Shown piece after piece: positions 1 through 8,787 of a stretch of 33,518 nucleotides of DNA. Below the pieces are notes generated by a model, which was given only the letters and a program-made list of their open reading frames with translations, made no database searches and was not told the origin of the DNA. The stretch's first letter is position 1; each line of letters opens with the position of its first letter. Both the position numbers and the translations under genes were made by a program. The stretch is from Ignavibacteria bacterium (GTDB lineage: Bacteria; Bacteroidota; Ignavibacteria; Ch128b): NCBI GenBank assembly GCA_016873845.1, contig VGVX01000026.1, positions 1 through 33,518 of the forward strand, read 5' to 3'.

Positions 1-179
1 ATATACTTGGAGAAGAAGTTGATAGAATTACTATGGGATTTGAGTCTGAGGGTTCATATAGAATAAATTTCAATGCGAATAAGTTTTCATCCGGTGTTTA
101 CATTTATAAGCTTGAGGCAAGAGATGAGAGTGGCAAAATTTCGTATATTGATTCTAAAAAGATGCTATTAATGAAATGA
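1..179 (+). CDS. C-terminal end of a T9SS-secreted protein (type A sorting domain), 5' truncated
   Basis: Partial gene read in the frame whose codons start at base 3; its stop is TGA 177-179. The roughly 58 visible residues have the order of a type IX secretion C-terminal sorting domain: ILGEEV near the start, SYRINFNA, then SSGVYIYKLEA, and a closing KKMLLMK. In this family (Por_Secre_tail, TIGR04183) the domain sends an exported protein through the T9SS to the cell surface or medium and is removed afterwards. The body of the protein lies outside the window, so its function cannot be told. The stop overlaps the ATG of the next gene (ATGA), so it may head the same transcript. The family call rests on motif order and spacing seen by eye. 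Confidence 0.8.
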   Translation, partial: ILGEEVDRITMGFESEGSYRINFNANKFSSGVYIYKLEARDESGKISYIDSKKMLLMK

Positions 180-898
180 GTGATCACACTTTCAAAATAT
201 TTTGCGACTTTGATGGAACAATCGCAGTGAATGACATCGGAAATCATTTCTATAGATTTTTCGGCGATTCAATAATCTGCGACGAAGCTGTTGAAAAGTG
301 GGAAAAAGGGATTATCTCATCAATCGAATGTCTCTCAACTGAATGTTCTACAATTAAGGATTTGACAATTGAAAAAGCTCACAAATTTATTGACGAACAG
401 AAAATCGACAACACTTTTCTTCCCTTTGTTGAGTTTTGCAGAGAGAGTGATATTGAGATTACAGTCTTGAGCGATGGTCTCGATCTTTATAAAGAAAGAT
501 TATTTAAGAACCATGGGATAAACGTAAAATATTTTTCGAACTCGATTGATATAAAATCTGATGGAACTGCCGAAATGATCTATCCTTACATTGATTCAGA
601 ATGTAAGAAATGCGCCAACTGCAAACGAAATCATGTTTTGAATCAAAGCGGTGATGATGAAATCACTATATACATCGGCGATGGTTTATCCGATGCGTGT
701 CCAATTGAATTCTGCGATTATATTTTCGCAAAGAATCAACTTTTACTCCACTGTGAGAAAAATAGAATTTCTTTTTCTCCTTTTAAGAATTTTGATGATG
801 TCAGAGAAGCAATTGAAAAACTTTTGACTAAGAAGCGAATTAAGAAAAGACATCAAGCCGAACTCAAGCGCCGTGAAATATATATGATGGAACCATAA
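176..898 (+). CDS. HAD-superfamily phosphatase, MtnX-like
   Basis: 240-residue cytosolic HAD hydrolase. Motif I is DFDGT at 11-15 (nucleophile Asp11, acid Asp13), motif II has Ser99 in TVLSDG, and motif IV is IGDGLSD at 167-173 with Asp169 and Asp173. A cysteine cluster CKKCANC at 143-149, just before the motif III lysine region, is typical of the MtnX/phosphoserine-phosphatase-like branch (2,3-diketo-5-methylthio-1-phosphopentane phosphatase superfamily). No other methionine-salvage gene is near, so the substrate is unknown; a small phosphorylated metabolite is likely. The ATG overlaps the preceding stop (ATGA). The stop TAA (896-898) overlaps the next ATG at 898, giving TAATG. The C-terminus is a basic helix rich in Lys and Arg. 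Confidence 0.75.
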   Translation: MSDHTFKIFCDFDGTIAVNDIGNHFYRFFGDSIICDEAVEKWEKGIISSIECLSTECSTIKDLTIEKAHKFIDEQKIDNTFLPFVEFCRESDIEITVLSDGLDLYKERLFKNHGINVKYFSNSIDIKSDGTAEMIYPYIDSECKKCANCKRNHVLNQSGDDEITIYIGDGLSDACPIEFCDYIFAKNQLLLHCEKNRISFSPFKNFDDVREAIEKLLTKKRIKKRHQAELKRREIYMMEP

Positions 899-1482
899 TG
901 AACATCGGAGAATTTTTATTCAAATATAGAAGCTACACTCCAATTCCATTTTTGATAATTATGCTTCTCTACTGCAAACCGAATATAATTAGTTTGATTA
1001 CAGGTTTTGTATTAGTTCTGTTAGGAGAATACATAAGAATTTGGTCTAACTCATGGACTGGTTCCGAGACGAGAACAACAGATGGAGTAGGTGGAACATA
1101 TTTAGTAATTAGTGGTCCCTATGCTTTTGTACGAAATCCCTTATACATTGGAAACATCATAATTTATTTTGGATTGAGTGTTATGTCAAATGCACTCTTC
1201 CCCTATCTTCAAGTGTTTGGCGTAATTTTATTTGCGGCTCAATATTATTTTATAATTAAGGAAGAGGAAAATTTTCTCTCTTCCAAATTTGGTGACGCTT
1301 TTCAAAGTTATTTGCATAATGTAAATCGGTTCATTCCAAAGCTTAAAAAATATTCGAGCGGAAATACTGAACAGCCGCCATATAGTTTTAAGAAAGGATT
1401 CAATTCCGAAATCCGATCGATGCAGGCTTGGGGAATTGTTGCACTTGCGCTTATTTTAATTTGGTTTATTAGAAGGTATTAG
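898..1482 (+). CDS. Isoprenylcysteine carboxyl methyltransferase-family membrane protein
   Basis: 194-residue integral membrane protein of the ICMT/PEMT superfamily. The conserved C-terminal block is visible: GPYAFVRNPLYIG (about 75-87, the RxPxYxG signature that binds S-adenosylmethionine), a membrane helix, then a KEEENFL region and VNRFIPK. It has hydrophobic segments near 18-40, 85-100 and 101-120, plus an extra terminal helix at about 174-191 (AWGIVALALILIWF). Bacterial relatives methylate small lipophilic or phospholipid-like substrates; the true substrate here is unknown. It sits between an HAD phosphatase and lpxB, with 1-base overlaps at both ends, so it is probably co-transcribed with the lipid A genes. 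A role in envelope lipid modification is inference. Confidence 0.75.
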   Translation: MNIGEFLFKYRSYTPIPFLIIMLLYCKPNIISLITGFVLVLLGEYIRIWSNSWTGSETRTTDGVGGTYLVISGPYAFVRNPLYIGNIIIYFGLSVMSNALFPYLQVFGVILFAAQYYFIIKEEENFLSSKFGDAFQSYLHNVNRFIPKLKKYSSGNTEQPPYSFKKGFNSEIRSMQAWGIVALALILIWFIRRY

Positions 1483-2594
1483 TGAAAGAGATTTTGATTG
1501 TTGCTGGTGAAGTTTCAGGAGATATTCATGGCAGCCGGCTTGTTGATGAGTTATTGAAGTTTGACAGTTCTTTGAAATTTTTTGGAATTGGCGGTGATAG
1601 AATGCGTAATTCTGGAGTTGAATTACTCCATCATGTAAAAGATGTTTCGTTCCTTGGTTTTACTGAGGTAATAAAGCACATTCCATTCATGAAACGTATC
1701 AAGAAAGAATTACAATCTGAAGTAGAAAACCGAAATATAGAAAAGATAATCTTAATCGATTATCCAGGATTCAATCTTAGTCTTGCAAAGAATTTGTTCT
1801 CAGCAAAACGAAAAATTTATTATTACATCTCTCCTCAGATTTGGGCGTGGGGAAAGAATAGAGTGAACACTATAAAAAAATACATTCACAAAATGCTGGT
1901 GGTTTTCAAATTCGAGGAGGAATTTTATAATGAGCATAACATCAAAGCAGAATTTGTTGGACATCCTTTGCTCGAATCAATTAATGATTATCAATTTGAG
2001 AGTAAAGAAAAATTCTTTGAAGAATTTGGATTTGATAAATCGAAAAAGCTTATTACAATCTTTCCAGGCAGCAGGAAACAGGAAATTGAAAAGATTCTTC
2101 CCATATCAATCCTAACCGCAAGCAAATTAAAACAAAATTTGGACATCCAGATTGCTGTTGCGGCTGTGTCGAACTTTTCCGACAGTTTATATCACCAGTT
2201 TGATAAAGAAGCGAAAATAATTTATAACAGAAATTACGAGTTATTAAAATATTCCGATGCGGGGATTATTAAATCCGGCACTTCAACGCTTGAAGCGGCA
2301 CTATTTCAGCTTCCTTTTGTTGTTGTGTACAAAACTTCTCGACTAAGTTACCTTTTAGGAAAGAGTTTGATCAAAATTGATTCGATTGCATTAGCAAACA
2401 TTGTCTCACGAAAGAAAGTTGTGAAAGAATTGATTCAGCATGATGCATCTGTTGAGAAAATTTCGACGGAGCTTAAAAAGCTCCTTGTTGATGAAAAATA
2501 TCGCGAAACATTAAAACGATCGTTCAGAGAATTAAAAAATGAATTGGGAGAACTTGGCGCATCGCGGCGAGCTGCAGAATTAATACTTAAGTAA
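1482..2594 (+). CDS. lpxB: Lipid-A-disaccharide synthase
   Basis: 370-residue GT19 glycosyltransferase that joins UDP-2,3-diacylglucosamine to lipid X (2,3-diacylglucosamine-1-phosphate) to make the lipid A disaccharide at the inner face of the cytoplasmic membrane. Motifs in order: GEVSGDIHG near the N-terminus, SPQIWAWG at about 117-124, FVGHPLLE in the linker between the two Rossmann-like halves, FPGSRKQE, and KSGTSTLEAAL with PFVVVYK near the nucleotide-binding end. Length is normal for LpxB. The start is GTG at 1482, one base inside the upstream stop (TAGTG), indicating translational coupling. It is followed by a DUF374 acyltransferase and lpxK, so three consecutive lipid A steps are clustered. 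Confidence 0.95.
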   Translation: MKEILIVAGEVSGDIHGSRLVDELLKFDSSLKFFGIGGDRMRNSGVELLHHVKDVSFLGFTEVIKHIPFMKRIKKELQSEVENRNIEKIILIDYPGFNLSLAKNLFSAKRKIYYYISPQIWAWGKNRVNTIKKYIHKMLVVFKFEEEFYNEHNIKAEFVGHPLLESINDYQFESKEKFFEEFGFDKSKKLITIFPGSRKQEIEKILPISILTASKLKQNLDIQIAVAAVSNFSDSLYHQFDKEAKIIYNRNYELLKYSDAGIIKSGTSTLEAALFQLPFVVVYKTSRLSYLLGKSLIKIDSIALANIVSRKKVVKELIQHDASVEKISTELKKLLVDEKYRETLKRSFRELKNELGELGASRRAAELILK

Positions 2595-2596
2595 TT

Positions 2597-3223
2597 ATGT
2601 CAGGAAGTTTCATTCAAAATATTGGCTTAGCGATTTTACCAGCACTATTATCACTGTTGTGCAGGACAATTAAAATTAAAATTGTAAACAATGTTCAATC
2701 TAGTGAAAATTATGTTTTTATGTTTTGGCATGGCTCAATGCTGCTGCCTTGGTTTATTAATAGAAATAATAATTTCACTGCAGTTGTGAGCCAGAGTAAA
2801 GATGGTGAAATATTATCACGGTTGTTAAAAAAGTTTAATTATAAATTAATCCGCGGTTCAAGTTCGAAGGATTCAAAAGAAGTTATGAATGATATGCAAA
2901 ATGTCCTGATGAACGGCTCATCATTAGCAATTACTCCTGATGGACCTCGCGGACCAATTCATAAAATGAAAATCGGCGGATTAATTGCATCGATGAGAAC
3001 ACAAGTTCCAATCGTACTTTGCGGGACAGCGTACTCGAAAAAATTCGTTTTAAATTCTTGGGATAAATTTGAAATCCCAAAACCTTTTTCTAGTGCGAGT
3101 CTGATTTTTTCTGATAAAAAAATAATCGCGCAAGGATTTGAAAAATCTGATTACGATAAAATTAATGCTGAATTAGAAACTGAACTGAATAAACTCCAAC
3201 AAAAAGCTGAAAAATATTTGTGA
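2597..3223 (+). CDS. DUF374 lysophospholipid acyltransferase-family protein, LpxJ-like candidate
   Basis: 208-residue LPLAT-superfamily protein of the DUF374 type. The acyltransferase histidine block is FWHGSMLLPW (His45), followed by SKDG at 67-70, IRGSSSKDS at about 85-93 and TPDGPRGP at 113-120; an N-terminal hydrophobic stretch probably anchors it to the membrane. DUF374 members in Helicobacter and Campylobacter (LpxJ) add a secondary acyl chain to lipid A. Lying two bases after lpxB and overlapping lpxK, this gene is a good candidate for the same job, in place of LpxL/LpxM. The family call is firm; the specific reaction and acyl chain are inference. The stop TGA (3221-3223) overlaps the lpxK start codon. 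Confidence 0.8.
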   Translation: MSGSFIQNIGLAILPALLSLLCRTIKIKIVNNVQSSENYVFMFWHGSMLLPWFINRNNNFTAVVSQSKDGEILSRLLKKFNYKLIRGSSSKDSKEVMNDMQNVLMNGSSLAITPDGPRGPIHKMKIGGLIASMRTQVPIVLCGTAYSKKFVLNSWDKFEIPKPFSSASLIFSDKKIIAQGFEKSDYDKINAELETELNKLQQKAEKYL

Positions 3224-4221
3224 AATATTTTCGTTTACTTCTTTTTCCTTTTAGCTTTTTGTATTGGATATTTATTTCAGTAAAAAATTTTTTATATGAC
3301 AAAGATATTTTAACAAGTTATAATGCTGATAGAAAAATCATTTGTATTGGAAATATTACAGCAGGCGGTACAGGAAAGACTCCAATCGCTATTACCGTTG
3401 CGAAAGAACTCTTACTTCGAGGAAAGAAAATTGCGATTCTTTCGCGAGGTTATAAGAGAAAGACGCAAGGTTTTCTCGAAGTTAATGAACCTAATCCAGA
3501 AAAATTTGGTGATGAGCCTGCTATGATGTTTTCTCGTTTACCTGACGCAAAAATTTATGTATCAGAGGATAGAGTCTACGCGATCGAGAAAATCACCGAA
3601 TCGTTTGTTGCTGAGCTCATACTTATGGATGATGGATTACAGAATAGAAAAATTAAAAAAGATTACACAATCGCAGTGATTAACGAAGAAAATAAATCTA
3701 TTTTCGATCGAATTTATCTCCCAGCAGGAAATTTGCGTGAATCAAGGACTAGATTGAATAAATACAATTCTATCATCCTAAATTATAAGTTCAGTTCTGG
3801 GCATGATAAATCTACGGAGCCAAACACTTACTCATGTAAATACAAATTGGATGGTTTCTATCGCAATATGGAAAATAAAATCTCAGTTGGTGAAGTATTA
3901 ACCAAAAAAGTTCTTGCATTTTGTGGAATTGCCGATTCTGATTCATTTTTTAAAACATTAAAAAATTTGGGATTAACTATCACACAACAAGTTGCCTTTA
4001 ACGATCATCACAATTTTAATGATTATGACATTGATAAACTAATTCAATTATGCAATGAGATTGGCAGCGAGTTCGCAATTACAACTGAGAAGGATTTCAT
4101 TCGTTTGACGAAACATTCAAAGAAAATTGAACAAAGCGGAATTAATTTTTTACACACAAAAATATTTGCAGAAATTGAAAACTTGGATGGACTCGTAAGT
4201 AAAATTTTACGGATTAATTAA
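3220..4221 (+). CDS. lpxK: Tetraacyldisaccharide 4'-kinase
   Basis: 333-residue kinase that phosphorylates the 4' position of the lipid A disaccharide to give lipid IVA, at the inner membrane. It has an N-terminal hydrophobic segment (residues 4-20), the Walker A loop AGGTGKTP at 48-55, LSRGYKR at 74-80, GDEP at 97-100, DDGLQNR at 137-143 and the C-terminal NDHHNF block (His263, His264) expected of LpxK. DDGLQN differs from the more usual DDGxQH by Asn for His. The GTG start at 3220 overlaps the upstream TGA (GTGA); the stop TAA overlaps the next gene's ATG (TAATG). Product of lpxB is its substrate, so the gene order matches the pathway. Confidence 0.93.
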   Translation: MKYFRLLLFPFSFLYWIFISVKNFLYDKDILTSYNADRKIICIGNITAGGTGKTPIAITVAKELLLRGKKIAILSRGYKRKTQGFLEVNEPNPEKFGDEPAMMFSRLPDAKIYVSEDRVYAIEKITESFVAELILMDDGLQNRKIKKDYTIAVINEENKSIFDRIYLPAGNLRESRTRLNKYNSIILNYKFSSGHDKSTEPNTYSCKYKLDGFYRNMENKISVGEVLTKKVLAFCGIADSDSFFKTLKNLGLTITQQVAFNDHHNFNDYDIDKLIQLCNEIGSEFAITTEKDFIRLTKHSKKIEQSGINFLHTKIFAEIENLDGLVSKILRIN

Positions 4222-4898
4222 TGATAAAAATTGGATTATCATATTACGGCAGCAAAATTCAAAACTATATTGAGTGGATTAGTGTTAATTATCCATCAGT
4301 CGAAATAGCAAATCTCTCTCATGACTTTAGCTCTGCGAACGATTTACTGAAGTGTTCTGCCCTGCTTTTGCCTGGCGGCGGAGATGTTCATCCAAATTTT
4401 TATGGTCATGATAATTCACATGGGTTATCAAAAAAGATTGATGAAAAGCGTGATGCATTCGAATCAGAACTCTTCAAGCATGCGATCGAATCCAAAATGC
4501 CAGTGCTGGGAATTTGTCGTGGAATGCAAATTGTAAACGTCTTTCTAGGTGGAACATTATCTCAGGATATTCCGAATCACAGATCAAAGGACAATAATTC
4601 GTCCTCTGATTTGGTTCACAACATCAATGTTGAAAAAAAGAGTTTGTTATTCAAATTAACAAATAATAAAACTGGAAATGTAAATAGTTCTCATCATCAA
4701 GCTGTTGACAAGGTGGCAAGCGATCTACGAATAACATCAACTTCGAGCGATGGGATCATTGAATCGCTTGAGTGGAAAGATGATTCAAATAAATCACCGA
4801 TTCTGCTTGTTCAATGGCATCCTGAAAGGATGATTGATAGAGAACAAAACTATTTTTCAAAAAATATATTAGAATGGTTTATTAATAATTTAAAATAA
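4221..4898 (+). CDS. Class I glutamine amidotransferase-like hydrolase (gamma-glutamyl-GABA hydrolase family)
   Basis: 225-residue peptidase C26-type enzyme. The oxyanion strand is PGGGD at 51-55, the nucleophile elbow is GICRGMQ with Cys99, and the triad is completed by QWHPE with His200 and Glu202. NSSHHQAVD at about 155-163 is typical of PuuD-like gamma-glutamyl hydrolases. The family splits gamma-glutamyl amides; some members are amidotransferase subunits, but no synthetase partner is beside it. The substrate is unknown. It is coupled to lpxK by TAATG and lies 20 bases before ppdK, so it ends the lipid A run or bridges to ppdK. No secretion signal is present. Confidence 0.82.
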   Translation: MIKIGLSYYGSKIQNYIEWISVNYPSVEIANLSHDFSSANDLLKCSALLLPGGGDVHPNFYGHDNSHGLSKKIDEKRDAFESELFKHAIESKMPVLGICRGMQIVNVFLGGTLSQDIPNHRSKDNNSSSDLVHNINVEKKSLLFKLTNNKTGNVNSSHHQAVDKVASDLRITSTSSDGIIESLEWKDDSNKSPILLVQWHPERMIDREQNYFSKNILEWFINNLK

Positions 4899-4918
4899 TA
4901 GATGGAGTAAGAACCGAA

Positions 4919-7726
4919 ATGGTAAAGAAAGTAAACAAAAAATTCGTATACTTTTTTGGCGGGAAAAAAGCCGAAGGTAAAGCCGAGATGAAAGCTTTGC
5001 TCGGTGGAAAAGGTGCAAACTTAGCCGAAATGGTGAACATTGGATTACCTGTTCCGGCAGGATTTACAATTACAACAGAAGTTTGTACATATTATTATCA
5101 GCACAAACAGACTTATCCAAAAGGACTTGAGAGTGAAGTAAAAAATGCCCTCAAAAAAGTCGAAACTGCGATGGGGGCAAAATTTGGAGACAATACAAAT
5201 CCACTGTTAGTATCTGTTCGCTCTGGTGCTCGTGCATCAATGCCGGGGATGATGGATACAGTATTGAATCTTGGATTGAACGACAACACTGTTAAAGCTT
5301 TGATCAATAAAACGCAAAATGAGAGATTCGTTTATGATTCGTACAGAAGATTTGTTCAAATGTACGGTGATGTTGCGCTTGGATTGAAACCTCAAGAAAA
5401 AAATGAGATTGATCCTTTTGAAGCAATAATTGAAAGGAAGAAACATCAAAACAATATAACCGAAGATAGTGAATTAACAACCGAGCACTTCAAAGAATTA
5501 GTTTCGGAATTCAAAAGTGAAATCAAAGTTAGAACTGGTCACGATTTTCCTGATGATCCATGGAAACAATTATGGGGTGCGGTAGGTGCCGTATTCAGTT
5601 CATGGATGAACGATCGTGCAAAAGCTTACCGTAAAATGAATGATATCCCAGAAAGCTGGGGAACTGCAGTTAATGTTCAATCAATGGTATTCGGAAATAT
5701 GGGAGATGACTCATTAACTGGAGTAGCATTCACACGAGATGCTGCCACCGGTGCGAATGAATTCTACGGTGAATATTTATTCAATGCACAAGGTGAAGAC
5801 GTCGTTGCCGGAACACGAACCCCGCTTGAAATATCAACATTGAAAAATTCCCGGCCTGAAACTTACAATCAATTAGATAAGATCCGTAAAACTCTCGAGA
5901 AGCATTATAAAGATATGATGGATATTGAATTTACCGTTCAGCAAAGGAAACTTTGGATGCTTCAATGCCGAGTTGGTAAAAGAACTGGCTTTGCCGCAGT
6001 TACTATGGCTGTTGATATGGTTAAAGAAAAACTTATTTCTAAAGAAGAAGCCATTCGCAGGATTGACCCGGATCAATTAAATCAGTTATTACGTCCAATC
6101 TTTGATCATAATGAAAAGAAAAATGCAATCGATTCAGGCAGATTACTCGCGAAAGGATTGAACGCTGGTCCCGGTGCGGCAACTGGAAGAGTGGTATTCA
6201 ATGCACCAGATGCCGAAGAATGGGCAAAACGAGGAGATAAAATTATTCTTGTTCGTATCGAAACATCTCCCGAAGATATCCGCGGAATGAATGCATCTCA
6301 GGGAATCTTAACTGCACGCGGCGGTATGACATCTCATGCAGCACTCGTTGCCCGCCAGATGGGAAAAGTTTGTGTTGCTGGATGCGGTTCGTTAGAGATT
6401 AACTATCAAACTCAAGAGATGAGATCTAAAGGTAAAGACTTTGTTGTAAAGCAGGGCGACTATATTTCACTCGATGGATCAACCGGCGAAGTCATTCTCG
6501 GTGAAATTCATACCAAACCTTCTGAAATAATTCAGGTGTTAATTAATAAAACTTTAGCTCCAGAGAATGCGCCTGTTTACCAAAAGTATAACAGCTTAAT
6601 GACTTGGGCTGACAAATTAAGAAGGCTAAAAGTCCGTACCAATGCTGATACACCTGAACAATGCGAGAATGCAATTTCATTTGGTGCTGAAGGAATTGGA
6701 CTTTGCCGTACTGAACACATGTTTTTTGAAGGTGATAGGATCCAATCAGTCCGTGAAATGATTCTATCGAATACTCTTGAAGAAAGAAAAAATGCTTTAG
6801 CAAAACTTCTTCCACTACAAAGAGGTGACTTCGAAGGAATTTTCGAAGTTATGGAAGGGAAACCAGTTACAATCAGAACTCTCGATCCGCCACTTCACGA
6901 ATTCCTGCCTCATGAAGATAAAGAAATTCAAGAAGTTGCAAATAGAATGGGTATGACTGTCGATTCGGTTAAAGCCAAAATGGAAAGCTTAAAGGAATTC
7001 AATCCTATGCTAGGATTTAGAGGATGCCGTCTTGGAATGAGTTATCCAGAAATAACCGAAATGCAGGCGCGTGCAATTTTTGAAGCTGCTTGTACAGTAA
7101 AGCAAAGCGGAAAAAAAGTTTATCCAGAAATAATGATTCCGCTTGTCGGACACTTGAATGAATTAAAACTTCAGGAAAAAATTGTCCGCACAGTTGCAGA
7201 ACAGGTTATGAAAGAAAAAGGGATTAAACTTGATTACACCGTCGGCACAATGATAGAATTGCCTCGCGCATGTGTTACTGCCGATGAGATAGCCAAGTCA
7301 GCCGAGTTCTTTTCGTTTGGTACGAATGACCTGACCCAAACAGCATTTGGATTGTCGAGAGATGACTCCGGTAAATTCCTTCCTGCGTATGTTGAGCAAG
7401 ATATTTTGCCAAAAGATCCATTTGAATCAATCGATCAAGCAGGTGTTGGCGATTTAATGAAACTTGCTGTTGAACGCGGTCGTACAACCCGTCCAAACTT
7501 GAAAATTGGGATTTGCGGTGAACATGGCGGTGAACCTGAATCGGTCATCTTCTGTCATAAATTGGGTCTCAATTATGTCAGCTGTTCGCCATTCAGAGTT
7601 CCGATCGCTCGTTTAGCCGCAGCACGAGCTGTCGTCCGTGAAATGGGAGATGCAAAACCGAAAACAGTTCCTAAAAGAAAAGCGGTTAAGAAAACAATAA
7701 AATCAAAAAAAAGTAAAAAGAAATAA
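4919..7726 (+). CDS. ppdK: Pyruvate, phosphate dikinase
   Basis: 935-residue enzyme that interconverts pyruvate, ATP and phosphate with phosphoenolpyruvate, AMP and pyrophosphate. The N-terminal ATP-grasp domain shows [11 protein letters not shown] (28-38) and [15 protein letters not shown] (99-113). The swivelling phosphohistidine domain has [12 protein letters not shown] with catalytic His473. The PEP/pyruvate TIM barrel shows [13 protein letters not shown] (591-603), GTNDLTQ (801-807) and GICGEHGGE with Cys866. Somewhat longer than the usual bacterial enzyme because of a Lys-rich tail at 912-935 ([13 protein letters not shown]) that follows the folded barrel. A GGAG ribosome site (4904-4907) precedes the ATG. 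The context suggests central carbon metabolism (gluconeogenesis or PPi-linked glycolysis); direction cannot be told from sequence. Confidence 0.96.
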   Translation: MVKKVNKKFVYFFGGKKAEGKAEMKALLGGKGANLAEMVNIGLPVPAGFTITTEVCTYYYQHKQTYPKGLESEVKNALKKVETAMGAKFGDNTNPLLVSVRSGARASMPGMMDTVLNLGLNDNTVKALINKTQNERFVYDSYRRFVQMYGDVALGLKPQEKNEIDPFEAIIERKKHQNNITEDSELTTEHFKELVSEFKSEIKVRTGHDFPDDPWKQLWGAVGAVFSSWMNDRAKAYRKMNDIPESWGTAVNVQSMVFGNMGDDSLTGVAFTRDAATGANEFYGEYLFNAQGEDVVAGTRTPLEISTLKNSRPETYNQLDKIRKTLEKHYKDMMDIEFTVQQRKLWMLQCRVGKRTGFAAVTMAVDMVKEKLISKEEAIRRIDPDQLNQLLRPIFDHNEKKNAIDSGRLLAKGLNAGPGAATGRVVFNAPDAEEWAKRGDKIILVRIETSPEDIRGMNASQGILTARGGMTSHAALVARQMGKVCVAGCGSLEINYQTQEMRSKGKDFVVKQGDYISLDGSTGEVILGEIHTKPSEIIQVLINKTLAPENAPVYQKYNSLMTWADKLRRLKVRTNADTPEQCENAISFGAEGIGLCRTEHMFFEGDRIQSVREMILSNTLEERKNALAKLLPLQRGDFEGIFEVMEGKPVTIRTLDPPLHEFLPHEDKEIQEVANRMGMTVDSVKAKMESLKEFNPMLGFRGCRLGMSYPEITEMQARAIFEAACTVKQSGKKVYPEIMIPLVGHLNELKLQEKIVRTVAEQVMKEKGIKLDYTVGTMIELPRACVTADEIAKSAEFFSFGTNDLTQTAFGLSRDDSGKFLPAYVEQDILPKDPFESIDQAGVGDLMKLAVERGRTTRPNLKIGICGEHGGEPESVIFCHKLGLNYVSCSPFRVPIARLAAARAVVREMGDAKPKTVPKRKAVKKTIKSKKSKKK

Positions 7727-7752
7727 TCAGAAATAAATTAGGTTAAGATTAT

Positions 7753-8787
7753 ATGAAACTATCAGATTTTAAGTATGTACTGCCCAAAAATTTGATTGCA
7801 AAGCATCCTGCAAATCCACGGGATAAGTGCAATCTTATGGTGCTGAATCGCGAAGATAAGACTATTGAGAAGAGGAAATTTTCTGATATCCATGAATATT
7901 TCGGCAGAGGTGATACCTTAGTGATCAACGATACAAGGGTATTCCCTGCTAGAATGTTCGGGAAAAAGGAAAAGACGCATGCTAAGATTGAAGTGTTTCT
8001 GCTTCGCGAATTAAACTCAACTGAAAAAATTTGGGATGTCATTGTCGATCCTGCAAGAAAAGTTAGAATTGGAAATAAGATCTATTTCAATGATGAGCTA
8101 ACTTGTGAAATCATTGACAACACAACTTCTAGAGGCAGAACAGTCCGGTTTAATTATGATGGAGATATTTATGAAGTGGTTGAAAAAATTGGTACAGTTC
8201 CACTTCCTCCCTACATTAAAAGAGATGTTGTTCCCAAAGACAAAAAGAATTACCAAACCATATTTGCAAAGTATAATGGCTCGGTTGCAGCTCCCACTGC
8301 AGGACTTCATTTTACGCCATCACTTTTGAAAAAAATTCAGAAAAAAGGCGTTAAGGTTGTCCCGGTTACTTTACACATAGGACTTGGTACATTTCGTCCG
8401 GTTGAAGTAGAAGATTTAACAAAGCATAAAATGGATTCTGAATATTACGATATTCATCCGTCAACGTCAGAAACGATTAATAAATCTATCACAAACAAGA
8501 ATAAAGTATTTGTATGTGGTACAAGTACAGTTCGAGCTTTGGAATCAAGTGTTACAGCCGGAGGATTATCAACTCCGAGCCGCGGATGGACGGATAAATT
8601 TATATTTCCATCTTACGATTTTAAAATCGCTGATAGAATTATTACAAACTTCCATTCACCTGAATCAACGTTGCTCATGTTAGTTGCTGCGTTTGGTGAT
8701 TATGATTTTGTAATGAAAGCTTATAAGAAAGCTATAAAAGAGAACTATCGGTTCTTGAGCTACGGCGATGCAATGCTAATCATCTGA
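7753..8787 (+). CDS. queA: S-adenosylmethionine:tRNA ribosyltransferase-isomerase
   Basis: 344-residue cytosolic enzyme that transfers the ribosyl part of S-adenosylmethionine to preQ1 at the tRNA wobble base, giving epoxyqueuosine. Hallmarks: the N-terminal KLSDFKYVLP with IAKHPANPRDKCNLMV, GDTLVINDTRVFPARM, VPLPPYIKR, AAPTAGLHFTPSLL, the GLGTFRPV block and, near the end, NFHSPESTLLMLVAAFGDY. Length is typical. It begins 26 bases after ppdK and its stop overlaps the ispD start (ATGA), so the two are translated together although the pathways are unrelated. Confidence 0.96.
   Translation: MKLSDFKYVLPKNLIAKHPANPRDKCNLMVLNREDKTIEKRKFSDIHEYFGRGDTLVINDTRVFPARMFGKKEKTHAKIEVFLLRELNSTEKIWDVIVDPARKVRIGNKIYFNDELTCEIIDNTTSRGRTVRFNYDGDIYEVVEKIGTVPLPPYIKRDVVPKDKKNYQTIFAKYNGSVAAPTAGLHFTPSLLKKIQKKGVKVVPVTLHIGLGTFRPVEVEDLTKHKMDSEYYDIHPSTSETINKSITNKNKVFVCGTSTVRALESSVTAGGLSTPSRGWTDKFIFPSYDFKIADRIITNFHSPESTLLMLVAAFGDYDFVMKAYKKAIKENYRFLSYGDAMLII

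Noticed and set aside
4221-4898. Glutamine amidotransferase as a subunit of a biosynthetic synthetase
   Set aside because: No synthetase domain gene adjoins it, and the NSSHHQAVD block fits stand-alone gamma-glutamyl hydrolases better.
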